The notes beneath the pieces were generated by a model that saw only the letters and a program-made list of their open reading frames with translations, had not been told where the DNA came from and did no database searches. From Phycisphaerales bacterium (lineage in GTDB: Bacteria > Planctomycetota > Phycisphaerae > Phycisphaerales > SM1A02): a stretch of 20,544 bases of DNA. Below, piece by piece: positions 1 to 6,273 of the stretch. The translations under genes and the position numbers were made by a program. Where the stretch lies: assembly GCA_030748455.1 (NCBI GenBank), contig JASMLY010000063.1, positions 1 through 20,544 of the forward strand. The letters are read 5' to 3'. How positions within the stretch are numbered: position 1 is the first letter of the stretch; each line of letters begins with the position of its first letter.

Positions 1-1
1 G

Positions 2-472
2 GTTGGCGATGGCTACTGCGATAATGGTGCGTACATTCCTTCTGACTATGGATATGGCGGACCAGTCGGCGTTGCAATTTGGCTTGACTGTGACGAATTC
101 GCCTGTGATGGTGGCGACTGCCCAGATTGTGGTGGCGGTGGTGGCTGTCCAGCCGGTGAAATCGAAGACTGTAACGGTAACTGTTGCCCAGCCGACTGGG
201 TTGGTGATGGCTTCTGCGACGATGGTACCTATGAGCACAATGGTGTTCCGATCTACCTCAATTGCGACGAGTTCGGCAACGACGGCGGCGACTGCGATGG
301 CGGTGGTGGCGGTGATTGCCCAGCTGGTGAAATTGCAGATTGCAATGGCAACTGCTGCCCAGAAAGTTGGGTAGGCGATGGCTATTGTGACGACGGCACA
401 TATGAGTGGAATGGCGTTCCAATTTATCTCAACTGTGACCAATTCGGTAATGACGGTGGTGACTGCAATTAG
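2..472 (+). CDS. Secreted LNR-like repeat protein, C-terminal part (5' end outside window)
   Basis: This is an open reading frame from the window edge to TAG at 470-472 (156 residues visible). It is dominated by Cys, Asp and Gly. Each unit runs roughly CPAGEI.DCNGNCCP, then WVGDG(F/Y)CDDGTYE, then NGVPIYLNCD.FGNDGGDC. The spacing of Cys with the closing DGGDC resembles Lin-12/Notch (LNR) modules, which bind calcium and are disulfide bonded; that points to an extracellular protein, though the signal peptide would lie outside the window. Three copies are visible, the first lacking its start and carrying a variant insert (IPSDYGYGGPVGVAIWL). Short Gly-rich linkers separate copies. No C-terminal sorting motif follows the last unit; the protein ends right after GGDCN. 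A terminator follows at once. The family assignment is from motif recognition; the biological role is unknown. Confidence 0.75.
   Translation, partial: VGDGYCDNGAYIPSDYGYGGPVGVAIWLDCDEFACDGGDCPDCGGGGGCPAGEIEDCNGNCCPADWVGDGFCDDGTYEHNGVPIYLNCDEFGNDGGDCDGGGGGDCPAGEIADCNGNCCPESWVGDGYCDDGTYEWNGVPIYLNCDQFGNDGGDCN
146..472 (+). repeat. Tandem 171-bp (57-residue) coding repeat, two adjacent copies
   Basis: The unit beginning TGT-CCA-GCC-GGT at 146 recurs as TGC-CCA-GCT-GGT at 317, a period of 171 bp. The second copy runs to the stop codon. Many differences are synonymous third positions (GGT/GGC, TGT/TGC, GAC/GAT), so the protein repeat is better conserved than the DNA. A third, divergent copy begins upstream: its VGDG codons are at 2, against 200 in the next copy, an offset of 198 bp. 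Confidence 0.8.
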
Positions 473-504
473 TCCTCACTACTCACTTTTAACGTGATTT
501 CTCG

Positions 505-535
505 AAAGGGCCCCGCATCTGCGGGGCTCTTTTTG
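505..535 (+). terminator. Rho-independent terminator after the LNR-like gene
   Basis: The strong core stem GCCCCGC (510-516) pairs with GCGGGGC (521-527) around the loop ATCT. It extends through an A/T-containing outer stem (505-509 with 528-532, one G-T pair) and is followed by a T run at 530-534. It lies 33 nt after the stop codon of the LNR-like gene. Confidence 0.9.
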
Positions 536-536
536 T

Positions 537-653
537 ATGGAGCGTGATTGTAATCGTGGAGTTGTCAACATTGATGATCTACTTCTCTTGATTGCAGCAT
601 TCGGTACTGTTTGCCCATACTGTATTGAGTACAGTTTCCCGTACAATACGTAG
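537..653 (+). pseudogene. Orphan dockerin-like C-terminal fragment
   Basis: A 38-codon frame begins ATG at 537 and ends TAG at 651-653. It encodes DCNRGVVNIDDLLLLIAAFG and then a CPYC tail. This resembles the C-terminal dockerin type I-like (EF-hand) motif of many Phycisphaerae secreted proteins (DxNxDGVVNxxDLLxxIxxWG). The calcium loop looks one residue short: the usual N-x-D-G is N-R-G. The in-frame upstream sequence is the terminator hairpin and then a stop, so no host protein is attached. It is most likely the decayed 3' end of a lost gene. A small translated peptide is possible but no good ribosome binding site is seen. Its stop directly abuts the next start codon. Confidence 0.6.
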
Positions 654-1397
654 ATGAGAACGCAGAAAAGAATATTGGTGGGGATTCCTGTCTATAACGA
701 AGCAAAGTACATTAACCCAGTACTCAGTGAAGTTTGTAACTATGCAAACGATATCCTCGTGGTTGATGACGGATCAACAGACCTCACGCCAGCGTTACTT
801 GCTGGGCATCCAGTCGAAGTGATTCGCCATTCAGAGAACCGTGGATACGGAAGGTCTTTGCAAGATATGTTTCGCTGGGCAACAGTAGACAAATTTGATT
901 GGTTAATCACAATGGATTGTGATGAACAGCATGAACCCGCAGCAATCCCGCGTTTTGTTCAATCCATACTGAACAATGAAAGTGACATCATTTCTGGGAG
1001 TCGATATTTGGAATTGCATGCCGAAAATGACATGCCTCCAGAAGATCGCCAAGCAATCAATCGACAAATTACAGAAGAGTTAAATGTTTCACTTGGTTTC
1101 AATCTTACGGACGCGTTTTGTGGTTTTAAGGCATACCGAGTCGACGCACTTTCAGCGTTTGAGTTTGATGTCAATGGCTACGAGTTTCCACTGCAACTCT
1201 GGGTACAAGCTGCTGCACAACGGTTGCGTGTTGAGGAAGTACCAGTGCGTTTGATTTATAACGACCCCTCCAGAACATTTGGAGGCCCACTTGATGATCC
1301 CCAAGAACGTATCGATCATTACCGCGCAGTGCTTTGCAGAGAACTCGGACGATTTGCCGCGCAACTTCCACGTGCAACGGAACGTGTTCCTTGTTAA
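654..1397 (+). CDS. Family 2 glycosyltransferase
   Basis: The 247-residue product has the GT-A fold signature of GT2 enzymes that move a sugar from a nucleotide-sugar to a lipid or polymer acceptor. The N-terminal strand is ILVGIPVYNEAKYI (7-20), DDGS lies at 38-41 and the metal-binding DxD-type motif is MDCDEQH (87-93, D88/D90). SGSRY is at 114-118, and the acceptor-side stretch TDAFCGFKAYR at 152-162 is like dolichyl-phosphate mannose synthase and polyprenyl-phosphate glycosyltransferases. No transmembrane segment is seen, so it is probably cytosolic or peripheral. The start is ATG directly after the dockerin-like fragment's TAG; no clear Shine-Dalgarno sequence is visible. The next gene begins about 50 nt downstream, suggesting an operon. 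Donor and acceptor cannot be read from sequence. Confidence 0.85.
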   Translation: MRTQKRILVGIPVYNEAKYINPVLSEVCNYANDILVVDDGSTDLTPALLAGHPVEVIRHSENRGYGRSLQDMFRWATVDKFDWLITMDCDEQHEPAAIPRFVQSILNNESDIISGSRYLELHAENDMPPEDRQAINRQITEELNVSLGFNLTDAFCGFKAYRVDALSAFEFDVNGYEFPLQLWVQAAAQRLRVEEVPVRLIYNDPSRTFGGPLDDPQERIDHYRAVLCRELGRFAAQLPRATERVPC

Positions 1398-1447
1398 CAA
1401 CAAGTACAACTTTGCAAACATACCCAGACATTTCGAGTTGGGAATGT

Positions 1448-2518
1448 TTGTTAGAGCGGCAAAACTCTCAGAAGAATGATGCAACAACAAAAGTAATTGT
1501 TGTTGGCCACCAGCCTGTTTTTTTTCATCCAGGAATCCTTGCAAAATTTGTTGCTGCAAGCGAGCTAGCACAAATCTGCGATGCAAAAGTTGTCCACCTT
1601 GTTGTCGATCACCATATTGGTGATGTTGGTTTGATAGAAGTACCAAAATTACAAAACCGACTACTTGAAGTTGAAAAGATTCGAGTTGCAGCCTGCAACG
1701 ATGCGATTTCATTATGTGATCAATCTCCACTCAATAGAGTGCCTAACAAGTTTGAATTCTCACAAGCACTGAAGAACAATGAACCGAATGCAGCGATGCA
1801 AGTGGCAGCTGCAACAGACGAACTCATGTTGCCCTACGCGGAAGTGCATCAGAGAATTTCTGCAACAGAATTGTTGCAATCTTCTTGTGGAAAAGAATTG
1901 CTTGACAGGATGTTTACAAATCCAGAGTCGTGCAGAACGGCGTACAACAACGCAGTCCTAGCTTTTCCCAATTGTGGTATTCCTTGTTTGGACCGCAACG
2001 AACTTCCACTTTGGCATGGGCCGCACAATGAGCGGGTGTCAACACAACGTGAAGATCTTAGACCAAGAGCGTTACTCCTTACGTTGCTTGCTCGAACTGG
2101 TTTAGGAGATTTATTTGTACATGGAACTGGTGGTTCAAATTACGATCTTGTCATGGAACAGTGGTGCAGGGATTGGCTCGGTGTAGAACCATGCCCTCAA
2201 GTCATTGCAACGACGACATTGAACATCTCTTTTACTTGCGACACAGTTGAGTCGTTAAGGAAGTCGTATTTTTCTGGAGGAAATGATCATACCAAACGAA
2301 CATTTCTAGAAAAAATTAACACCGCACCAGTGGGATCGGCAGAGAGGCAAGTGATCTATGCAGAAATGCACCGTTGGCTAGCATCTTGCCAAGAAAAACC
2401 TAACTACTCGAAGTTACGAACCAGCCAACGCGTTGCTTCTCGACGAGATTGGGCATTTCCCCTGTACGAAGAATCGCAACTTCTCTCTCTTACCAAAGAC
2501 CTTTTGGTTCCCAGATAG
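1448..2518 (+). CDS. Conserved-type protein of unknown function, faint BshC-like motif layout
   Basis: The product has 356 residues if translation starts at TTG 1448. The frame stays open back to an ATG at 1334, but that upstream part is the out-of-frame shadow of the glycosyltransferase end. The motif VIVVGHQPVFFHPGILAKF (about 16-34) should be near the N-terminus. Other blocks are HLVVDHHIGD (50-59), LRPRALLLTLLAR (204-216) and DLFVHGTGGSNYD (221-233). The order Gly-x-Gln motif, lysine-bearing helix, xxDHxxxD and later LRP block with a Gly-Gly motif loosely recalls BshC, the cysteine ligase of bacillithiol synthesis, but identity is too weak to assign that activity. I recall similar HPG-motif proteins from planctomycetes without a known role. 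It probably forms an operon with the glycosyltransferase. Its 3' end overlaps the convergent minus-strand gene by 29 bp. Confidence 0.7.
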   Translation: MLERQNSQKNDATTKVIVVGHQPVFFHPGILAKFVAASELAQICDAKVVHLVVDHHIGDVGLIEVPKLQNRLLEVEKIRVAACNDAISLCDQSPLNRVPNKFEFSQALKNNEPNAAMQVAAATDELMLPYAEVHQRISATELLQSSCGKELLDRMFTNPESCRTAYNNAVLAFPNCGIPCLDRNELPLWHGPHNERVSTQREDLRPRALLLTLLARTGLGDLFVHGTGGSNYDLVMEQWCRDWLGVEPCPQVIATTTLNISFTCDTVESLRKSYFSGGNDHTKRTFLEKINTAPVGSAERQVIYAEMHRWLASCQEKPNYSKLRTSQRVASRRDWAFPLYEESQLLSLTKDLLVPR

Positions 2519-3809
2519 ACCGTAGAAGCGCTTCATTAGATCCGAAAATAATGATACCGCCTCCGAGTGTTCTGCGAAGTAGCGTTCCTGTATCGTCATA
2601 GTGCGACTCGATGACAGCATCACTATCACCCAATCGTGTTGTAACCGTACATCCGAGTTCTGTGTGATCTATACGATCTTCCCTCATTGTTTGTGTTGGT
2701 GGATCGAGATAATCGTTGAGTGTTCTCCACGAGATTGTTTCTAGCTTCGCCTTGTTGAGGATCGGACCGAGTACCCATGTAAGAGTTTTTGGAAGCCAAG
2801 GCTCAGTGGTCCGTATTTCGACGGGAGGGAGTTGCCTGTTGGATGTGACATCTTGCCGCAACAGTAAGAGGGTTTGGGTTGGACTTCCAAGTGTTGGGCG
2901 GTTTCGTAACCCAGTTTCTTTCATAATAGTTTTGATTTTGCCCTTCCAGCGGGTTGTTGTACTTGACCAAAGTTCTTCTTTACCATCAAAGCTCATCCAA
3001 TAGAGCCCCACCGTGTCGGTGATGATGTTGGTTTGTTCGTCAGGCATGATTCGAGATCTCACTTCCACAACAAGACCTTTCTCTCCGACTACGGCGGATG
3101 CGGTGCCAACATCCTCTTGCGTACCAATTCTTGAGGAGATGTGCGCGTACCCAATATCAGTTGGCCGAACATCTCCATCTTTGAATTGCTTAATTTGACG
3201 CCAACTTGATTGACCAATTGCAGGGCCAAGTGTCTGTGCATTGAGGTCCGATAAAAGCGTCGTTGCAGTGTCTAGACCAAGGATCCGATCACTCAGTGTT
3301 TTCGCTGGGTCGAGAATTCGAATCGATTTCAGCGATGTAAGTATTGCATTATCAAAGAGTTGCCAAGATTCTGAAGTGGTGAGAATTGAGGCGATCACCA
3401 CCTGATTTCCATAGGCAGGGATTGCAAGCCAACAAAGTGTTGATTCTTCAGCATCCTGTATTTTGAGGGTCGAACGTATCCACCAGCCTTCTGTATCACC
3501 AATTGGGATCGCCTTGTCTTCTCGTAAAGAGGTGAGATCTTCTCTCTTCTGCCGTTCATATGCCATTGAGACCAGTTCTTTGGGTGTCTTTTGGTCAGTA
3601 TTGGTCATACGGTCAAGTTTGAGATGCCATGCATGTTGCCCCGCACCGCCTTGGATCATGCAGGAGGGTGGCGTATCAGAGGTTGCAACGACTGTTGCAC
3701 CGTTTGGGAGCGTGAGTTCAACGCCGATCGTTGGGTTCTTATAGGGTTCTGCTGCTGTTACTGCCGTGAGGCTCAAAAAAATGACTTGAAGTATGGACAT
3801 GCCTCGCAT
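2490..3809 (-). CDS. Predicted secreted protein of unknown function
   Basis: The product has 439 residues. The N-terminus MRGMSILQVIFLSLTAVTAAEP looks like a signal peptide: a short positive start, a hydrophobic core and Ala-x-Ala-like cleavage near residue 20. The mature part has no recognised domain, no obvious catalytic motif and few cysteines. It begins with PTIGVELTLPNGATVV and has long stretches of mixed beta-type sequence with many Trp, Thr and Arg residues. Translation could start at M1 (3809) or M4 (3800); neither has a convincing Shine-Dalgarno site, and a strong hairpin (3815-3841) sits only 5 nt upstream of M1. The gene is divergent from the ribosomal cluster and convergent with the gene ending at 2518, overlapping it by 29 bp. 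It is probably periplasmic or extracellular; the function is unknown. Confidence 0.75.
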   Translation of the reverse strand: MRGMSILQVIFLSLTAVTAAEPYKNPTIGVELTLPNGATVVATSDTPPSCMIQGGAGQHAWHLKLDRMTNTDQKTPKELVSMAYERQKREDLTSLREDKAIPIGDTEGWWIRSTLKIQDAEESTLCWLAIPAYGNQVVIASILTTSESWQLFDNAILTSLKSIRILDPAKTLSDRILGLDTATTLLSDLNAQTLGPAIGQSSWRQIKQFKDGDVRPTDIGYAHISSRIGTQEDVGTASAVVGEKGLVVEVRSRIMPDEQTNIITDTVGLYWMSFDGKEELWSSTTTRWKGKIKTIMKETGLRNRPTLGSPTQTLLLLRQDVTSNRQLPPVEIRTTEPWLPKTLTWVLGPILNKAKLETISWRTLNDYLDPPTQTMREDRIDHTELGCTVTTRLGDSDAVIESHYDDTGTLLRRTLGGGIIIFGSNEALLRSIWEPKGLW

Positions 3810-3814
3810 CGTAC

Positions 3815-3841
3815 AAAAAACTCACCTTCGGTGAGTTTTTT
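3815..3841. terminator. Bidirectional terminator-like hairpin (A6-stem-T6)
   Basis: CTCACC (3821-3826) pairs with GGTGAG (3830-3835) around the loop TTC, and the flanking AAAAAA (3815-3820) pairs with TTTTTT (3836-3841), giving a 12-bp stem that ends in a T run on either strand. It lies between divergent genes, 5 nt before the minus-strand start codon. It could insulate the two transcription units, or attenuate or block initiation of the minus-strand gene. The structure is seen directly; the role is inferred. Confidence 0.65.
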
Positions 3842-3865
3842 TGGAAATTTGGAACTGTTGCTCCA

Positions 3866-3886
3866 AAACGCACCGAAGGTGCGTTT
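3866..3886. repeat. Second hairpin, with core complementary to the first
   Basis: AAACGCACC (3866-3874) pairs with GGTGCGTTT (3878-3886) around the loop GAA, a perfect 9-bp stem ending 5 nt before the -35 box of the ribosomal promoter. Its core CACCGAAGGTG is the exact reverse complement of the core CACCTTCGGTG (3823-3833) of the neighbouring hairpin. The two hairpins could therefore pair with each other or kiss through their TTC and GAA loops. Confidence 0.65.
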
Positions 3887-3891
3887 CTCAG

Positions 3892-3921
3892 TTGACAAAA
3901 CAGGTCGGGAACGGCTAGAAT
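3892..3921 (+). promoter_or_regulatory. Sigma70-type promoter of the S10 ribosomal cluster
   Basis: A perfect -35 TTGACA (3892-3897), an 18-nt spacer and the -10 TAGAAT (3916-3921, one mismatch to TATAAT) stand upstream of rpsJ. The predicted transcription start is near 3928, giving a leader of roughly 87 nt. This is the strongest promoter-like match I found, and it faces a co-directional cluster of 27 genes. A 5-bp inverted repeat (GAATC-CTC-GATTC, 3918-3930) overlaps the -10 and start region. Confidence 0.8.
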
Positions 3922-3928
3922 CCTCGAT

Positions 3929-4014
3929 TCGCTCCGCTGTGCGTGCGCAGTTTGTTGGAGCATGTTCGTTTGTTGCGGGCACAGTAGTATTGTTTTAGTA
4001 GAGAAAAGAATCTC
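3929..4014 (+). promoter_or_regulatory. rpsJ leader with a foldable stem-loop
   Basis: In the predicted leader, GCTCC (3931-3935) pairs with GGAGC (3957-3961). Inside it CTGTG (3937-3941) pairs with CGCAG (3946-3950, one G-T pair). Just before the rpsJ start, GAGA (4001-4004) can pair with TCTC (4011-4014), covering the only purine-rich stretch that could serve as ribosome binding site. In Escherichia coli the S10 leader binds L4 for feedback control; whether this shorter leader does so is unknown. Confidence 0.4.
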
Positions 4015-4317
4015 ATGCAAATAATTCGAATCAGAATGGAAGCGTATGATCACCAAGCACTTGATGCGTCGGCAAAAGAAATTGTTGACCACGCGAAGAA
4101 AACAGGTGCACGTGTTGCTGGCCCTGTGCCACTTCCAACTCGAAGAGAAGTGTACACAGTAAACCGTTCTACATTTGTAAATAAAAAATCGCGAGAACAA
4201 TTCGAAATACGAACCCATAAAAGAATTATTGATATCACAGATGCGAATGCAAGCACAATTGAATCCCTCAACCGACTCATTGTTCCTGCGGGTGTCTTTG
4301 TAAAAATTAAAGCGTAA
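4015..4317 (+). CDS. rpsJ: 30S ribosomal protein S10
   Basis: The product has 100 residues, close to the usual 102-103. S10 sits in the head of the small subunit, and in many bacteria also joins NusB in transcription antitermination. Family features are [14 protein letters not shown] (4-17), the loop with GPVPLPT (36-42), KSREQFE (58-64) and THKR (67-70). It is the first gene of the ribosomal cluster, about 87 nt after the predicted transcription start. Shine-Dalgarno complementarity is weak (GAGAAAAG at 4001-4008) and may be partly paired. No rpsL, rpsG, fusA or tuf precedes it, unlike many bacteria where the str operon adjoins. Confidence 0.97.
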   Translation: MQIIRIRMEAYDHQALDASAKEIVDHAKKTGARVAGPVPLPTRREVYTVNRSTFVNKKSREQFEIRTHKRIIDITDANASTIESLNRLIVPAGVFVKIKA

Positions 4318-4395
4318 GTTTTGTTCATACTCACTCCGGTCATGTCGTTGAAAGACCTCTGATCTAAACCCACAGTTCTAAAAGGACCACCAACA

Positions 4396-5067
4396 ATGCC
4401 GAAAACATTACTTGGAAAGAAAATAGGAATGTCAAGATACTTCCTCGAAGATGGCACGAATATTCCAGTGACGATTGTTGAAGCTGGCCCTTGTGTTGTG
4501 ACACAAATTAAGACTCAAGAAACTGATGGGTACAATGCAGTACAACTTGGATACGAAGATGTAAAACCAAGTCGCTCGACGATGCCAATCATTGGGCACG
4601 ATGCAAAAGCTGGTACCGCAGCAAAACGTTTTCACAGCGAGTGTGCTGCTGAAAACATTGACGACGTTGAACTCGGCCAAACACTTGATGTTTCAATCTT
4701 TGAAGATGTTCCATATGTTGACATCATTGGCACAAGCAAGGGTAAAGGTTTTCAGGGTGGGATGAAACGGCACAATTTTAAAGGGTTGGAAGCATCCCAC
4801 GGCGTCAAGAGACGTCACCGTAGTCCTGGATCCATTAATGGACACGGTACGAATCTAGGCACAGGCCCAAAACTGAAAAAGGGGAAGCGGATGGCAGGCC
4901 ACATGGGCAACAAGCGTATCACTTGCCGTTCAATTGAAATTATTAACGTAGATACAGATCGGAACCTCCTCGTTGTCAAGGGTGCAATACCCGGAGCAAA
5001 TCAAGGGATGGTTATTATTCAAAAAGCAAAACGACTAAATAGGAAGAAAGCAGCTGCAGCGAGTTAA
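4396..5067 (+). CDS. rplC: 50S ribosomal protein L3
   Basis: The product has 223 residues. L3 binds 23S rRNA early in assembly and extends a loop toward the peptidyl transferase centre. It starts with LLGKKIGMSRYF (5-16), and has IGTSKGKGFQGGMKRHNFKG (111-130), SHGVKRRHRSPGSI (134-147) and KRMAGHMGNKRIT (164-176). The tip between GSI and KGKRMAG reads NGHGTNLGTGPKLK and is about four residues longer than the usual TPGRVFKG-type loop. The Shine-Dalgarno sequence is AAAGGA (4381-4386). A 78-nt spacer from rpsJ precedes it, and an unusually long 245-nt spacer follows before rplD. Confidence 0.97.
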   Translation: MPKTLLGKKIGMSRYFLEDGTNIPVTIVEAGPCVVTQIKTQETDGYNAVQLGYEDVKPSRSTMPIIGHDAKAGTAAKRFHSECAAENIDDVELGQTLDVSIFEDVPYVDIIGTSKGKGFQGGMKRHNFKGLEASHGVKRRHRSPGSINGHGTNLGTGPKLKKGKRMAGHMGNKRITCRSIEIINVDTDRNLLVVKGAIPGANQGMVIIQKAKRLNRKKAAAAS

Positions 5068-5312
5068 CACAAATGTAACTGGCTGATTGCCAAGGCCTTT
5101 ACCGTACTTGTTGTACGGGGCGGGAACCAGGTGATAGCGACAAACTACGAAACTACGCCGAGTCAATCTCTACCAAGCGATTACCACAGTTCAGCAAATC
5201 ACTGAACACACGAGGGTGTGACCGCTTCGGAGAGCAGGGCGCGTAAGAACGGACCTCGGATTCCTACAACGGATATTCGAACCAAAAATCCCGTTTCACA
5301 GGTGAATGAATT
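5068..5312 (+). promoter_or_regulatory. Long structured spacer between rplC and rplD, candidate cis-acting RNA
   Basis: These 245 nt lack a credible gene; most junctions in the cluster are under 80 nt. Local stems read by eye are CCGTAC/GTACGG (5102-5107 with 5113-5118, loop TTGTT), GTTCAG/CTGAAC (5189-5194 with 5202-5207, loop CAAATCA) and an alternative CACAC/GTGTG (5207-5211 with 5216-5220). A long-range CCGAG/CTCGG (5158-5162 with 5255-5259) could close a multibranch domain. There is also a tandem 8-mer AAACTACG (5142-5157). A good Shine-Dalgarno AGGTGA (5300-5305) then serves rplD. Since L4 is the classic autoregulator of S10 operons, a leader for L4 control is plausible but unproven. 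Confidence 0.5.
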
Positions 5313-5963
5313 ATGATTGAACTTCCAATATATAACAGAGAAGGCAAGCAAGTAGAGTCGATCAACATCGACGAAACATTGCTAGGGTCTGAAGTGCGAC
5401 CATCGCTTTTAAAACAAGCGTATGTAATGGCACATTCAAACAGACGACAAGGTTCGGGGCGAACGAAAAGCCGCGGCATGGTTGAAGGCTCAACACGTAA
5501 GTTGTACAAACAAAAAGGTACAGGTAATGCTCGGATGGGTAGTGCTCGCACAAACCTTCGAAAAGGTGGTGGTGTGGCATTTGCCAAGGCTCGTACGCAT
5601 GAGAACTTTCGCAAATCGATGCCCAAGAAGATGCGTCAACTTGCAAACCGCAACGCATTGCTTTCAAAACTTGTTGATGGTGAAGTGAAATGCATCGTCG
5701 ATCTTGAATTTGAAACACCAAAAACTAAGTCGTTCAAGGCAATACTTGACGCAGTGGGTGTCGATCGAAGTTGTCTTGTTGCAGTTGATAGCGAAAATCG
5801 AAATGCTGCAGTTTCTGCACGCAACATCAAGAATGTGGACACGATTCGAGTTGACCAGTTAAACGTGTTCGAATTGCTCAACCACCGCTTTCTTGTCGTA
5901 GACAAGGCATCCATGGAAGCATTCCTTGATGGTTCCGCTTGGAAAAAGGAAGAGGTGGCATAA
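5313..5963 (+). CDS. rplD: 50S ribosomal protein L4
   Basis: The product has 216 residues (Escherichia coli 201). L4 lines the peptide exit tunnel with an extended loop, and in some bacteria represses its own operon. The loop is recognisable by KQKGTGNARMGSAR (66-79) and GGGVAF (85-90). The usual RGGGKKPWRQKGTGRAR-type start is replaced by EGSTRKLYKQKGTGNAR. The globular C-terminal domain follows, including FLVVDKASMEAF. The start at 5313 has a good AGGTGA site 8 nt upstream. It ends with TAA directly before the rplW ATG with no gap, suggesting translational coupling. It is preceded by the structured 245-nt spacer. Confidence 0.96.
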   Translation: MIELPIYNREGKQVESINIDETLLGSEVRPSLLKQAYVMAHSNRRQGSGRTKSRGMVEGSTRKLYKQKGTGNARMGSARTNLRKGGGVAFAKARTHENFRKSMPKKMRQLANRNALLSKLVDGEVKCIVDLEFETPKTKSFKAILDAVGVDRSCLVAVDSENRNAAVSARNIKNVDTIRVDQLNVFELLNHRFLVVDKASMEAFLDGSAWKKEEVA

Positions 5964-6242
5964 ATGGAATCAACAACGATTATTCGTAAACCACTTGTTA
6001 CCGAAAAAACAACATTTGCTGCAGGTACAGTAAATCGGTTTGCTTTTGAGGTTGATCAAAGGGCAACAAAACAACAAATCAAACGAGCTGTTGAAGAACT
6101 CTATGGTGTCCGTGTGCTTTCAGTAGCAACACAAGTTCGAAAAGGCTCGTTGCGACGGAACAAGGCTGGATGGTTCAGGGTAGGCAATGAAAAACGTGCC
6201 GTTGTAAAACTTCATGCGGAGGATCGAATCGAACTCTTCTAA
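5964..6242 (+). CDS. rplW: 50S ribosomal protein L23
   Basis: The product has 92 residues, normal for the family. L23 lies at the tunnel exit and is the docking site for trigger factor and SRP. Motifs are IIRKPLVTEKTT (6-17), the RNA-contact stretch RATKQQIKRAVEELYGVRV (33-51) and a basic loop KGSLRRNKAGW. ATG follows the rplD stop with no gap; the Shine-Dalgarno AGGAAGAGG lies inside the end of rplD (5947-5955). rplB follows 31 nt later. Confidence 0.95.
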   Translation: MESTTIIRKPLVTEKTTFAAGTVNRFAFEVDQRATKQQIKRAVEELYGVRVLSVATQVRKGSLRRNKAGWFRVGNEKRAVVKLHAEDRIELF

Positions 6243-6273
6243 TGCGAGAAGTTTGAACACGAAAGATAATACT

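Noticed and set aside
3..374. 123-residue frame rich in Met, Ala, Thr and Val
   Set aside because: It is the +1 shadow of the Cys/Gly-rich LNR-like frame; its composition follows from shifted GGT/GAT/TGC codons and it has no family-like pattern.
1334..1447. Upstream extension of the 1448-2518 gene to ATG 1334
   Set aside because: The extension is the out-of-frame copy of the glycosyltransferase C-terminus, and the conserved GHQP motif would then lie far from the N-terminus.
1152..1730. Minus-strand frame of 192 codons
   Set aside because: Antisense to the glycosyltransferase and the following gene, Gln/Leu-rich low-quality sequence with no motif or ribosome binding site.
3591..4218. Overlapping frames on both strands across the rpsJ upstream region (plus 3591-3998, minus 3739-4218)
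   Set aside because: They cross the promoter, two hairpins and the ends of real genes, and contain no recognisable protein features.
5131..5205. Possible 24-codon GTG frame in the rplC-rplD spacer
   Set aside because: No ribosome binding site, and the frame is open by chance from the rplC stop; the stem-rich character explains the spacer better.
6214..6273. Longer rplB start inside rplW
   Set aside because: It adds residues unlike L2, while MAIRIYKPTTPG at 6274 is the family start.
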